Source: JACKCD01 sp041390905 (GTDB lineage: Bacteria > Chloroflexota > Anaerolineae > Promineifilales > Promineifilaceae). From it: 64,000 nt of DNA. A program made the translations under genes and the position numbers. Positions 49,742 to 57,911 of this stretch are shown here, one piece after another. The notes under the pieces were generated by a model. The model saw only the letters and a program-made list of their open reading frames with translations. It searched no databases and had not been told where the DNA came from. The DNA lies in contig JAWKPA010000012.1 of assembly GCA_041390905.1 (NCBI GenBank), positions 2,604,001 through 2,668,000 of the forward strand. Direction: 5' to 3'. How positions within the stretch are numbered: the stretch's first letter is position 1; the number at the start of each line of letters is the position of its first letter.

Positions 49742-51991
49742 ATGAAAATCATTGAAGGCAGTTTGCCAGAAGAAAACAGTTGGCGCGTCCTTGTCCCTCT
49801 AACCCCCGGAGAATCCCCACGCTACACGTGGGAGCTTGGCCTGGCACTGGCTCATGCCAATAATGGGGAGTTAATAACGGCCGTTATTATCCCCGACGCC
49901 AGCGAACAGCACATCATCCGCGCCCGCAAAGCCATTGAAACCGCCGCCGCCCATTCCGGCGAACACGCCAACATACGCGGCCTCATCGTCGTGGATGCCA
50001 ACTATGAAAAAGGGCTGCATGATTTTGTCGAAACCAGCAAAATAGACCTCGTGCTTGCCAACGGCGACGGCCTCATCCGCCAAAACTTTGATGCCATCCC
50101 CTGCGCCGCCGCCATCACCCGTGGCGACCGCACCCCACCGCCCGGCAGCCAGAACACCCCAACCATTCACCGCCTGCTCGTCCCAACGGCCGGCGGCCCC
50201 AACACCATCCACGCCCTCAGCTTTCTGCTGCCCCTCACACCCAAAGTAGAAATCACCCTGCTCTACGTTGCGCTAAGCGGCCTCGGCACACATGAAGAGA
50301 CGCTTGGCTACGCCCGGCTGCGGCAGGTGCTAAACCAGCTCGACGCTGGCAACCGCATCCAAACCAGGCTCGTCTCCGCCGATTCTGTGGCCGATGCCAT
50401 CGTGGCGGAAGCCCAAGAAGGGTATGATTTGGTCATCATTGGTGCCACCCGCGAAAGCTCGCTCGACCGCGTGCTGTTTGGCAACATCCCCCAGGCCATC
50501 ATCCAACGCTGCCATACCCCAGTTCTCGTTACCCGTGAGCCACAGCAGCGGTTTGGCGGGCTGCTCGACCAGTTCCACTGGTGGTTTCGCTCCATCATCC
50601 CCCGCATGGAGCTAAGCGAACGCACCGAAACGTATATGCGAATTCGGCGCAACTCTCGCGCCGCCTCCTACTTTTTTGTCCTCATCGCCCTGGCAACCAT
50701 CATCGCTGCCCTCGGCCTCATCGTCAACAGTGCCGCCGTTGTCATTGGTGCCATGCTGGTTGCCCCCCTCATGTCACCCATTGTCGGCACCGGTCTCGCC
50801 ATTGTGCTGGGCGACACCCGCTTTTTACGCATGGCACTGGGGTCGGTGGTGCAAGGCGTGCTGCTTGCCATTGCGCTTGGTGCCTTGGCCGGGCTTTTGC
50901 ACCTCAACGAACCACTCACCCCCGAACTGATGGCACGCACCCAGCCCTCGCTGCTAGACCTTGCCATCGCTCTGTTTTCCGGGCTGGCCGGTGCCTACGC
51001 CCTTTCCCGCTCCAACGCGGCGGGCGCACTGCCGGGGGTTGCCATTGCTGCCGCCCTGGTACCGCCACTGGCAACCGTCGGCATTTCGCTCACTGGCGGC
51101 CATTGGCAAGAGGCGGCTGGGGCGTTTTTGCTCTTCATTACCAACTTCGTCGCCATTAGTTCGGCCACAGCCCTCACCTTTGTGCTGCTAGGGTTTCGCC
51201 CCAGCCCCACACAGAAAGAGCGCCGCTCGGCACAGATTCGCAGTGTGCGTATGGCTCTTGTTTTGTTAGGGTTGGTTTCTATTCTACTTATTGGCTTCAC
51301 CTATCGGCTGGCGCAAGAAGACAACAAGAAAACGCAAATTCACCAGGTCATTATCAACAGCGTGGCCGAAGTAACGCAGGCAAAAGTGGTGGATTCTGCT
51401 GAAGATTTGCGGATCGAGGGTGATCTGCTTGGAGATGGTGAGTTGGTGCTGGATATTACCGCCCGTTCTACCCGCGAGGTTCCTCATGATGAGGTGGTGG
51501 CGTTGCAAAACCAGATTAGCGGGGCGCTCCAGCGGGAGGTGCGGCTGACGTTTACGGTGATTCGAGTGACGGAACTGGATCCCAAACAGCCACCAACGCA
51601 AACGCCAACCTCGCTGCCGGGGGTTACACCTAGTGCTACGTCAACGGCCACGTTGCTGCCAACGGCCACGGCAACACAAACGGCCGTTCCGCCCACCAAC
51701 ACGCCCACTGTTTTGCCAACCGCCACAGAAACGGCCGTTTTCACCCCCACTCCCACCAACACCCCCACCATCACCCCCACGCCACCGCCCACGGCCATCA
51801 TCAACTCTACGTTTGGCCTCAACCTCCGCACCAACCCCAGCACGACTGCCCCCATCCTCGCCCGGCTGGACAACCAAACGGTGGTTATACTGCTGGACAA
51901 CAGCGAAACGAGCAACGGCGTTACCTGGCAACAAATTTCCGTCAACGGGCTGGTCGGCTGGGTGTCGCAGGAATTTCTGGCCTTACCATAA
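49742..51991 (+). CDS. UspA-DUF389-SH3 fusion membrane protein
   Basis: 749 residues. Two universal-stress-type domains at about 15-130 and 145-265 (the second with GATRESSLDRVLFGNIPQAIIQ). DUF389 membrane domain with six or so helices, about 305-530 (VNSAAVVIGAMLVAPLMSPI, PGVAIAAALVPPLATVGISL). A soluble beta domain is at about 530-615. A Pro/Thr linker is at about 620-685 and an SH3b domain at about 690-749 (GLNLRTNPSTTAPILARL, GWVSQEF). A TATACT box lies 8 bp before the ATG with no Shine-Dalgarno, so the transcript may be leaderless. Function unknown. The fusion suggests a nucleotide-sensed membrane protein with a wall-facing end. Confidence 0.8.
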   Translation: MKIIEGSLPEENSWRVLVPLTPGESPRYTWELGLALAHANNGELITAVIIPDASEQHIIRARKAIETAAAHSGEHANIRGLIVVDANYEKGLHDFVETSKIDLVLANGDGLIRQNFDAIPCAAAITRGDRTPPPGSQNTPTIHRLLVPTAGGPNTIHALSFLLPLTPKVEITLLYVALSGLGTHEETLGYARLRQVLNQLDAGNRIQTRLVSADSVADAIVAEAQEGYDLVIIGATRESSLDRVLFGNIPQAIIQRCHTPVLVTREPQQRFGGLLDQFHWWFRSIIPRMELSERTETYMRIRRNSRAASYFFVLIALATIIAALGLIVNSAAVVIGAMLVAPLMSPIVGTGLAIVLGDTRFLRMALGSVVQGVLLAIALGALAGLLHLNEPLTPELMARTQPSLLDLAIALFSGLAGAYALSRSNAAGALPGVAIAAALVPPLATVGISLTGGHWQEAAGAFLLFITNFVAISSATALTFVLLGFRPSPTQKERRSAQIRSVRMALVLLGLVSILLIGFTYRLAQEDNKKTQIHQVIINSVAEVTQAKVVDSAEDLRIEGDLLGDGELVLDITARSTREVPHDEVVALQNQISGALQREVRLTFTVIRVTELDPKQPPTQTPTSLPGVTPSATSTATLLPTATATQTAVPPTNTPTVLPTATETAVFTPTPTNTPTITPTPPPTAIINSTFGLNLRTNPSTTAPILARLDNQTVVILLDNSETSNGVTWQQISVNGLVGWVSQEFLALP

Positions 51992-52195
51992 GGCGTTGAA
52001 TTGGTTGATGAACAACGGAGGCAAGCATTGTGAGTATTATTGATACAAGTGTTTCGTAAGACCTCTGGCAACATTGGACAAGCAGCAGCTAGAGCGCGGT
52101 TCCCGTGTTGTCACCACATTGTCACCAGAAACGGCCGTTTAATTCGCCTCTCCCCACACTCTGTATTAAACTTATAGCAAAATAACCACGAAAAT

Positions 52196-52260
52196 TGGGG
52201 ATTGGAGATTGGAGATTGATAAAGGTTCATAATCTCCAATCTCCAATCTCCAATCTCTAA
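52196..52260. repeat. Family A inverted repeat before moxR
   Basis: GGGGATTGGAGATTGGAGAT and ATCTCCAATCTCCAATCTCC with a TGATAAAGGTTCATA loop, 5 bp before ATG 52266. Confidence 0.85.
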
Positions 52261-52265
52261 CCTTT

Positions 52266-53201
52266 ATGATTGCAGAAACGGCCGTTAAACTGCGCCAAAA
52301 CATCCAAAAAGTCATCGTCGGCAAAGACGAAATCATAGACCTCACCCTCATTGCCATACTCTGCGGCGGGCATTTGCTGCTCGAAGACGTACCCGGTACC
52401 GGCAAAACCACCCTCGCCAAAACCATCGCCGCCTCGCTCGGCTGCACCTTCCGCCGCGTCCAGTTCACCCCCGACCTCCTCCCCTCCGATGTCACCGGCA
52501 TCTACTATTACAACCAGAAAAACCAGGAGTTCGAGTTTCGCCCCGGCCCCATCATCTCCCAAATCTTGCTGGCCGACGAAATCAACCGCGCCACGCCGCG
52601 CACCCAGTCCGCCCTGCTGGAAGCGATGCAAGAGCGGCAGGTGACGGTAGACATTGCCACCCACAAGCTACCACAACCCTTCCTCGTCCTCGCCACGCAA
52701 AACCCGGTGGAACTGGAAGGCACCTTCCCCCTGCCTGAAGCCCAGCTAGACCGCTTCCTGATGAAAGTCGCCCTCGGCTACCCCAGTGCCAGCGAAGAAA
52801 ACGACATTTTGCTCCGCTTTGAGCGCCAAGACCCGCTGGAAACGCTGGAAGCGGTGGTGCAGCCGGCCGACATTCTGGCAATGCAGGACGAAGCCCGGCA
52901 AATCCGCGTCGAAACCTCCGTCCGCAACTACATTGTCAACGTCTGCCGCGCCACCCGCGACCACGGCGACATTGAACTGGGGGCCAGCCCCCGCGCCACA
53001 ATGGCTCTGTATCGTACCTGCCAAGCATTAGCGGCCGTTCGCGGGCGCGACTTTGTCATCCCCGATGATGTCAAAACCCTGGCCCCCTACGTCCTCACCC
53101 ACCGCCTCATGGTCAATCCCCAAACCCGCCTGCGCGGCCGTAAACCCGAAGACGTGATCAAAGAGGTGGTGGCGATGGTGCCAGTGCCTGTTGAAAACTA
53201 G
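52266..53201 (+). CDS. MoxR-type AAA+ ATPase
   Basis: 311 residues. Walker A LLLEDVPGTGKTTLAKTIA (about 36-54), Walker B ILLADEINRATPRTQSALLEAM (about 98-120), sensor 1 LATQNPVELEGTFPLPEAQLDRF (about 137-160) and the C-terminal lid AGSPRA-type GASPRATMALYR. MoxR proteins act as chaperones for partner proteins. The standard partner, DUF58, is encoded next, and two DUF4129 membrane proteins and a membrane ATPase follow. A family A hairpin lies directly before the start. Confidence 0.93.
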   Translation: MIAETAVKLRQNIQKVIVGKDEIIDLTLIAILCGGHLLLEDVPGTGKTTLAKTIAASLGCTFRRVQFTPDLLPSDVTGIYYYNQKNQEFEFRPGPIISQILLADEINRATPRTQSALLEAMQERQVTVDIATHKLPQPFLVLATQNPVELEGTFPLPEAQLDRFLMKVALGYPSASEENDILLRFERQDPLETLEAVVQPADILAMQDEARQIRVETSVRNYIVNVCRATRDHGDIELGASPRATMALYRTCQALAAVRGRDFVIPDDVKTLAPYVLTHRLMVNPQTRLRGRKPEDVIKEVVAMVPVPVEN

Positions 53202-53270
53202 CGATTAGAGATTGGAGACTGGAGATTGATGAAGTTTCATAATCTCCAATCTCCAATCCCCAATCTCCCC
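53202..53270. repeat. Family A inverted repeat before the DUF58 gene
   Basis: GATTAGAGATTGGAGACTGG and TCTCCAATCTCCAATCCCCA around TGATGAAGTTTCATA, between the moxR stop and ATG 53278. Confidence 0.85.
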
Positions 53271-53277
53271 TCCTTTC

Positions 53278-54738
53278 ATGCTCCAAGCCCCCGAAGAAAT
53301 CCACCTCGTCATTCGGCAAAACCAGCGGCAGGCACGCTCGGAAGCACGGCGCAACCTGATGGTAGCAGCCATGAGCGGCAAGGGGGTCAACATGGCCGAT
53401 GTGGCCCAGGCGCGGGGGCTGGTGCTGCGCGAACGGGAAAACAGCATTTTTAGCGATGCCTGGATACCGCTGGCGGTGCTGTTCGTCATCATCGGCCTGC
53501 TCACCGGGCGCAACCCCGCCCTGCTTGCCCTCGGCGGCGTGCTGCTGCTCATCGTCGCCGTCAGCACCCTGTGGAAAAATTTATCGCTGCTGGGCGTGAC
53601 CTACGAACGCCGCTTTAACCAGACCCGCGTTTTCCCCGGCGAACCTATTGAAATGACCGTCACCGTGGGCAACGACAAATTTTTGCCCCTCACCTGGCTC
53701 CGCTTCCGCGACGAGCTGCCCATTTCGCCGGAAGAAAGCTTTATTTCACAAACGGCCGCCGAAATTTCCGGCTCCTACACCCTCTACAACACCTTCTCGC
53801 TGCAAGGGCATGAGCAAACCGAGCGCAGCGTCACCCTGCGCTTCCCCAAGCGCGGCTACTACCACATCGGCCCCGTCACCTATGAATCGGGCGACATTTT
53901 TACCCTATTTACCATCGAACGGGAGCATCATCATCTGGATACGCTGGTGGTTTACCCGCAGCTTTGGCCGCTGGAGCAGCTCGGCCTGCCCGCCAAGGAG
54001 CCATTTGGCGAGGTAAAGGTGAGCCGCAGTCTGTTTACCGACCCGATTAAGACGCAGGGTATCCGCGACTACCATCCCAACGACCGCTTCCGCGATGTTC
54101 ACTGGAAGGCGACAGCGCGGCGGGGGAGCTTGCAGACAAAGGTGTATGATCCGTCCACAGGGATGACAACGGCCGTTTTTCTCAACGTCGCCACCTTCGC
54201 CAAACATTGGATGGGGTTCAACAGCGACCTGCTCGAACGCGCCATCAGCGTCGCCGCCTCCATTGCCAACTACGGTGTGCAGCAGGGGTGGGGTGTTGGT
54301 TTTTACGCCAACGGCTCCGTCCCCAACTCCGACCAGCCCATTCGTGTCGCCCCCGGCCGCTCCCCCGACCAGCTTGGCCGGGTGCTAGAAGCAATGGCCG
54401 CCGTCACCGAATTCGCCACCAGCTCCATTGATCTCATGCTGCTGCGCGAAAGCCCCGGCCTCCCCTGGGTCGCCACCATCGTCCTCGTCACCGGCATCGT
54501 CACCGACGAAATCATGGTCGCCCTGCTGCGGCTCAAAGAAGCAGGGCGGCGCGTCGTCCTCATCTCGCTGGCCGACGACCCGCCGCCGCCAGGACTGGGC
54601 AATATGCTCACCTACCACATTCCCGCCACTGTTCCCGCCTTCCAGAAAGGGCGCAAAGCCGCCACCGCCACCGAAGCCGCCCTCAGTGCCATCCCCACTC
54701 CAGAACCGATGGGCATTACTTTTGAGAAGGTTGGGTAG
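53278..54738 (+). CDS. DUF58 protein (MoxR partner)
   Basis: 486 residues. Cytosolic N-terminus (about 1-60), then two membrane helices (WIPLAVLFVIIGLLTG and ALLALGGVLLLIVAVSTLW), then a beta-rich and von Willebrand A-like domain with the family hallmark GIRDYHPNDRFRDVHWKATARRG (about 260-282) and a C-terminal helix bundle. DUF58 proteins are linked to cell-envelope or secreted-enzyme maturation through MoxR. The N-terminal helix is longer than usual. Organisation suggests a membrane complex with the two DUF4129 proteins. Confidence 0.9.
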   Translation: MLQAPEEIHLVIRQNQRQARSEARRNLMVAAMSGKGVNMADVAQARGLVLRERENSIFSDAWIPLAVLFVIIGLLTGRNPALLALGGVLLLIVAVSTLWKNLSLLGVTYERRFNQTRVFPGEPIEMTVTVGNDKFLPLTWLRFRDELPISPEESFISQTAAEISGSYTLYNTFSLQGHEQTERSVTLRFPKRGYYHIGPVTYESGDIFTLFTIEREHHHLDTLVVYPQLWPLEQLGLPAKEPFGEVKVSRSLFTDPIKTQGIRDYHPNDRFRDVHWKATARRGSLQTKVYDPSTGMTTAVFLNVATFAKHWMGFNSDLLERAISVAASIANYGVQQGWGVGFYANGSVPNSDQPIRVAPGRSPDQLGRVLEAMAAVTEFATSSIDLMLLRESPGLPWVATIVLVTGIVTDEIMVALLRLKEAGRRVVLISLADDPPPPGLGNMLTYHIPATVPAFQKGRKAATATEAALSAIPTPEPMGITFEKVG

Positions 54739-54752
54739 CTACACGTATTTCT

Positions 54753-56246
54753 ATGATCAATTTACGGCTTCCGGCAGCGAAAAAAATAGCCCGGCACCAC
54801 TACCCCACCTGGCAGCAGGCGTGGGCGTATGCCCGCTATGAGTTGCTTTACCTCAGTTGGGCGGTGATGGAGGTAGCGCTGTTGACCCCGGTGGCACTGG
54901 CGCTGCTGCCGTGGCTGCGCTATTGGCCGGCCGCCCAAACCCTCCTCCTCCTCCTGCTTCTGCTCCTCCTGCCGTTCAACCTTGTGCGGCTGCTCGATCA
55001 GATGGCCGTGCCGCTGGAACGGCAGCGGCTGGTGGTGATGGCGGGGGTTGTCTGGGCAATGGTGCTGCTGCTGCGGCTGCTGTATGGGGCAAGCTCACCG
55101 TGGGATTTGGGGTGGCTAACGGCCGTTTATCACACACTCACGCAAAACAACAACGACCTCTGGCTGCGCGACTTCCTCATGATCGCCCTCGTCGGCTTCA
55201 CCTGGTGGCGCGGCATCGTCCTCGTCACCCGCGAACCCGAAATCGCCTCGCTTGGCGCCCTGTTCCGGCGCGGCGCGTTGATTATCGCCCCGCTGGCCGT
55301 CTGGCTGGCAACCCGGCTCACCTGGCCCATCGCCCCCTACCTGCTGCTGTTTGTCCTGGCGGCATTAACGGCCGTTTCCCTTACCCGCATCGAACAAGCC
55401 GAACGCTTCCACGCCGCCCTCCTCCCCTCCGCCACCCCCCGCTGGCTCAGTACCATCATCGGCTCCAGCATTTTGATAACGGGTGCCGCATCCCTCCTTG
55501 CCACCGGCATTGCCAGCCTCAGCACCACCCAACTTGGCTGGCTGTGGCTGCCGTTCCGCTTTGGCTGGCGCGTCCTCAGCCTCACCGTCGTCTACCTCCT
55601 CTTCCCCCTCACCGGCCCCATCGAACGGCTGCTGCAATGGATTTCCGCCCTGTTTGCCCTGCTGGCGGCATGGATGCTGGAAAACGCCCAGCCACCGCCC
55701 GAATCCGATTTCACGGCAGGGCAAAATCAAGAGTTAATCGAACAGCTAACGCAAAATCCGGGGCAAGCTCTGATCAACTGGCGGCTACTGTTTGTCATCG
55801 TCCTGCTGCTCATCGTCGTTGGTACGGTGCTGCTGATGGGGCGGCGGTATCGGGCCAGTCGGTTGGGAATGGGAAACGGCCGTTTTTCCCGCACCACCCG
55901 CCAGCAAACCACCCCCCTGCAAAAACCCGGCCTCTTCGACCGCCTCTTTGGGCAGCGGCGCAGTTGGCGCGATGCCCAAACCATCCGCTCCATTCGCCGC
56001 GCCTACCAGCAGCTATGCGCCGCCGCCGCCGCCGCCGGGCAACCCCGCGCCGACAGCGAAACCCCCTACGAATATTTGCCCCGCCTCGGTGAACTGTGGC
56101 CTCACAACCAACCCGATCTGCGGCTCATCACCGAAGCGTATGTTAAAATCCGTTACGGAACCCTGCCCGAAACCCGCGCCGAGCTGGAAGAAATTCTGGC
56201 TGCGTGGCGGCGGGTAGCAGAAACAGAACCTACGGCAGACGCATAA
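54753..56246 (+). CDS. DUF4129 membrane protein, paralogue 1
   Basis: 497 residues. Six to seven hydrophobic helices (about 30-330), then a single helix (about 345-367), a basic linker and the C-terminal DUF4129 domain (about 400-490) with SIRRAYQQLCAAAAAAGQPR then SETPYEYLPRLGEL and ITEAYVKIRYGTLPETRAEL. DUF4129 is usually joined to a TgpA transglutaminase in one protein; that enzyme is missing here. 14 bp after the DUF58 stop, with a short spacing and no repeat between them. The next gene is a close paralogue. Confidence 0.85.
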   Translation: MINLRLPAAKKIARHHYPTWQQAWAYARYELLYLSWAVMEVALLTPVALALLPWLRYWPAAQTLLLLLLLLLLPFNLVRLLDQMAVPLERQRLVVMAGVVWAMVLLLRLLYGASSPWDLGWLTAVYHTLTQNNNDLWLRDFLMIALVGFTWWRGIVLVTREPEIASLGALFRRGALIIAPLAVWLATRLTWPIAPYLLLFVLAALTAVSLTRIEQAERFHAALLPSATPRWLSTIIGSSILITGAASLLATGIASLSTTQLGWLWLPFRFGWRVLSLTVVYLLFPLTGPIERLLQWISALFALLAAWMLENAQPPPESDFTAGQNQELIEQLTQNPGQALINWRLLFVIVLLLIVVGTVLLMGRRYRASRLGMGNGRFSRTTRQQTTPLQKPGLFDRLFGQRRSWRDAQTIRSIRRAYQQLCAAAAAAGQPRADSETPYEYLPRLGELWPHNQPDLRLITEAYVKIRYGTLPETRAELEEILAAWRRVAETEPTADA

Positions 56247-56308
56247 CACCTGTTTATGCTCCACAGCTTAAATCAGGAAAATCAGGCCAATCTGCGTCCT
56301 ATTTCTTT

Positions 56309-57844
56309 ATGAGCGCAATCAGCCACCAACCAAACAAACAACCCGCCCCCCCCCTGGCCGCAAGCTGGGGGGCGGTGCGGCGCGAGATGTTCCCACTAAG
56401 CTGGGCGCTGATGGACGTGGCTTTGATCACCCCGCTGGCCCTGTCGCTGCTGCGCTGGGCGCGGTATTGGCCGCCGGGACAGGTGGCGCTTTTTATCCTG
56501 CTGCTGCTGCTGCTGCCCTACAACCTGGTGCGGCTGATGAGCCTGCTCAACTGGCCGAAACAGCGGCAGCAGCGGGTATTAACGGCCGTTCTCCTCCTCC
56601 TCCTCTTCCTCACCCTCCGCACCCTCCTCCACGGCTCACTGTTCGACTTCCGCTGGCTGGGGCAAATCGGCACCGCCCTGCGCCAAAGTCGCGGCAGCTT
56701 CTGGCTGCGCGATGTGGGGCTATTTTTCCTCGTCGCCATCGTTTGGAGTCGCGGCCAGGCGATGGTGGAGCGACAGCCCGACATCAACGCCATGGGGTTA
56801 AAGCTGCGCGTAGGCGGGCTGCTCTTTACACCACTGGTCATCTGGCTGGCAACGGTGCGGCTGCTGTTTACCATGGCTCCCTTTGTCCTGCTCTACTTTT
56901 TGGCGGCATTAACGGCCGTTGCCCTCATCCGCGCCGAACAAATCGAGCAAGAACGCACCGGCCTCTCCGCCTCTCTCACCCCACGCTGGTTCGGCGGCAT
57001 CTTCATTGCCAGCCTCCTTGTCGTCCTCACCACCGCCCTCTTCACCCTCATCGTCAGCGGCAACACACCTTTCCTGCTCATCGCCTGGCTCAACCCGCTG
57101 TGGGATGCCCTCTCCCAGCTTGGCACCGTCGCCTTTGTCACCGCCTCCTACCTCGCCTTTCCCCTGCTAGAGCGATTAAGCATTTTGCTGGAATGGCTGG
57201 CATGGCTCATTCAGTTAGTAGTCACACCGCTGCTGGCTCTGCTGCGCGGCGTGGGAGTGGAATCACAATCGCTGCCGCCCACCCAGCCGTTGCTCACCTT
57301 TGGCGATTTTGTTGAGCTAACCAACCAGCTTCACCCCGGCGTTAAGCTGGGGCTACTGCTCATCCCGTTGGGGGCAGTGCTGCTCATTTCGCTCTTTTTA
57401 GGGCGATTGGCGCGGCTGGGAACGGCACAGCGGCGCAGCCAGCGCACCGGCGGCCGGCTAACCGACGAGGACGATGAGGAACCGGGGCTGGCGGAGCGGC
57501 TGCTCAACCGGCTGGGAATGTTGCGCCATTGGCGAACGGCCGTTTCCATCCGCCGCATCTACCGCCAAATGTGCCGCGCCGCCGCCGGAGCCGGTTATCC
57601 CCGCGCCGAAGCCCAAACGCCCTATGAATATTTGCCCGTGCTGGCGCAAGTCTGGCCCGGCCACGAAGCCGACGCCGCCCAGGTAACACACGCCTACGTG
57701 CGCGTGCGCTACGGCGAAGTGCCCGAAGACCCGGCCGAACTCAACGCCATCCGCACCGCCTGGGAGCGACTGGAACGCACCCCGCCCCTCAGCCGCGAGG
57801 AAGCGGTGGCGCAGCCGCATTTGCAAAATCGAACGGGAGATTAG
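56309..57844 (+). CDS. DUF4129 membrane protein, paralogue 2
   Basis: 511 residues from ATG 56309. Same plan as the previous gene: helices at about 45-300, single helix at about 360-385, then the DUF4129 domain with SIRRIYRQMCRAAAGAGYPR then AQTPYEYLPVLAQV and VTHAYVRVRYGEVPED. Both share LPYNLVRL- and LAALTAVALIRAEQ-like stretches, so they arose by tandem duplication. The last codons and the stop lie at the edge of a family A repeat. Confidence 0.85.
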   Translation: MSAISHQPNKQPAPPLAASWGAVRREMFPLSWALMDVALITPLALSLLRWARYWPPGQVALFILLLLLLPYNLVRLMSLLNWPKQRQQRVLTAVLLLLLFLTLRTLLHGSLFDFRWLGQIGTALRQSRGSFWLRDVGLFFLVAIVWSRGQAMVERQPDINAMGLKLRVGGLLFTPLVIWLATVRLLFTMAPFVLLYFLAALTAVALIRAEQIEQERTGLSASLTPRWFGGIFIASLLVVLTTALFTLIVSGNTPFLLIAWLNPLWDALSQLGTVAFVTASYLAFPLLERLSILLEWLAWLIQLVVTPLLALLRGVGVESQSLPPTQPLLTFGDFVELTNQLHPGVKLGLLLIPLGAVLLISLFLGRLARLGTAQRRSQRTGGRLTDEDDEEPGLAERLLNRLGMLRHWRTAVSIRRIYRQMCRAAAGAGYPRAEAQTPYEYLPVLAQVWPGHEADAAQVTHAYVRVRYGEVPEDPAELNAIRTAWERLERTPPLSREEAVAQPHLQNRTGD

Positions 57845-57902
57845 AGATTAGAGATTGGAGATTGAAGGCTGGTCAATCTCCAATCTCCAATCCCCAATCC
57901 CC
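57837..57902. repeat. Family A inverted repeat before the membrane ATPase gene
   Basis: GAGATTAGAGATTAGAGATT and CAATCTCCAATCTCCAATCC with a GAAGGCTGGT loop. It includes the stop codon of the previous gene and ends 10 bp before ATG 57912. Confidence 0.85.
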
Positions 57903-57911
57903 CATTTCCCT

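Noticed and set aside
54857..57315. 411- and 282-codon frames within the DUF4129 genes
   Set aside because: Overlap the membrane genes in another frame and have Pro/His/Arg-rich shadow composition.
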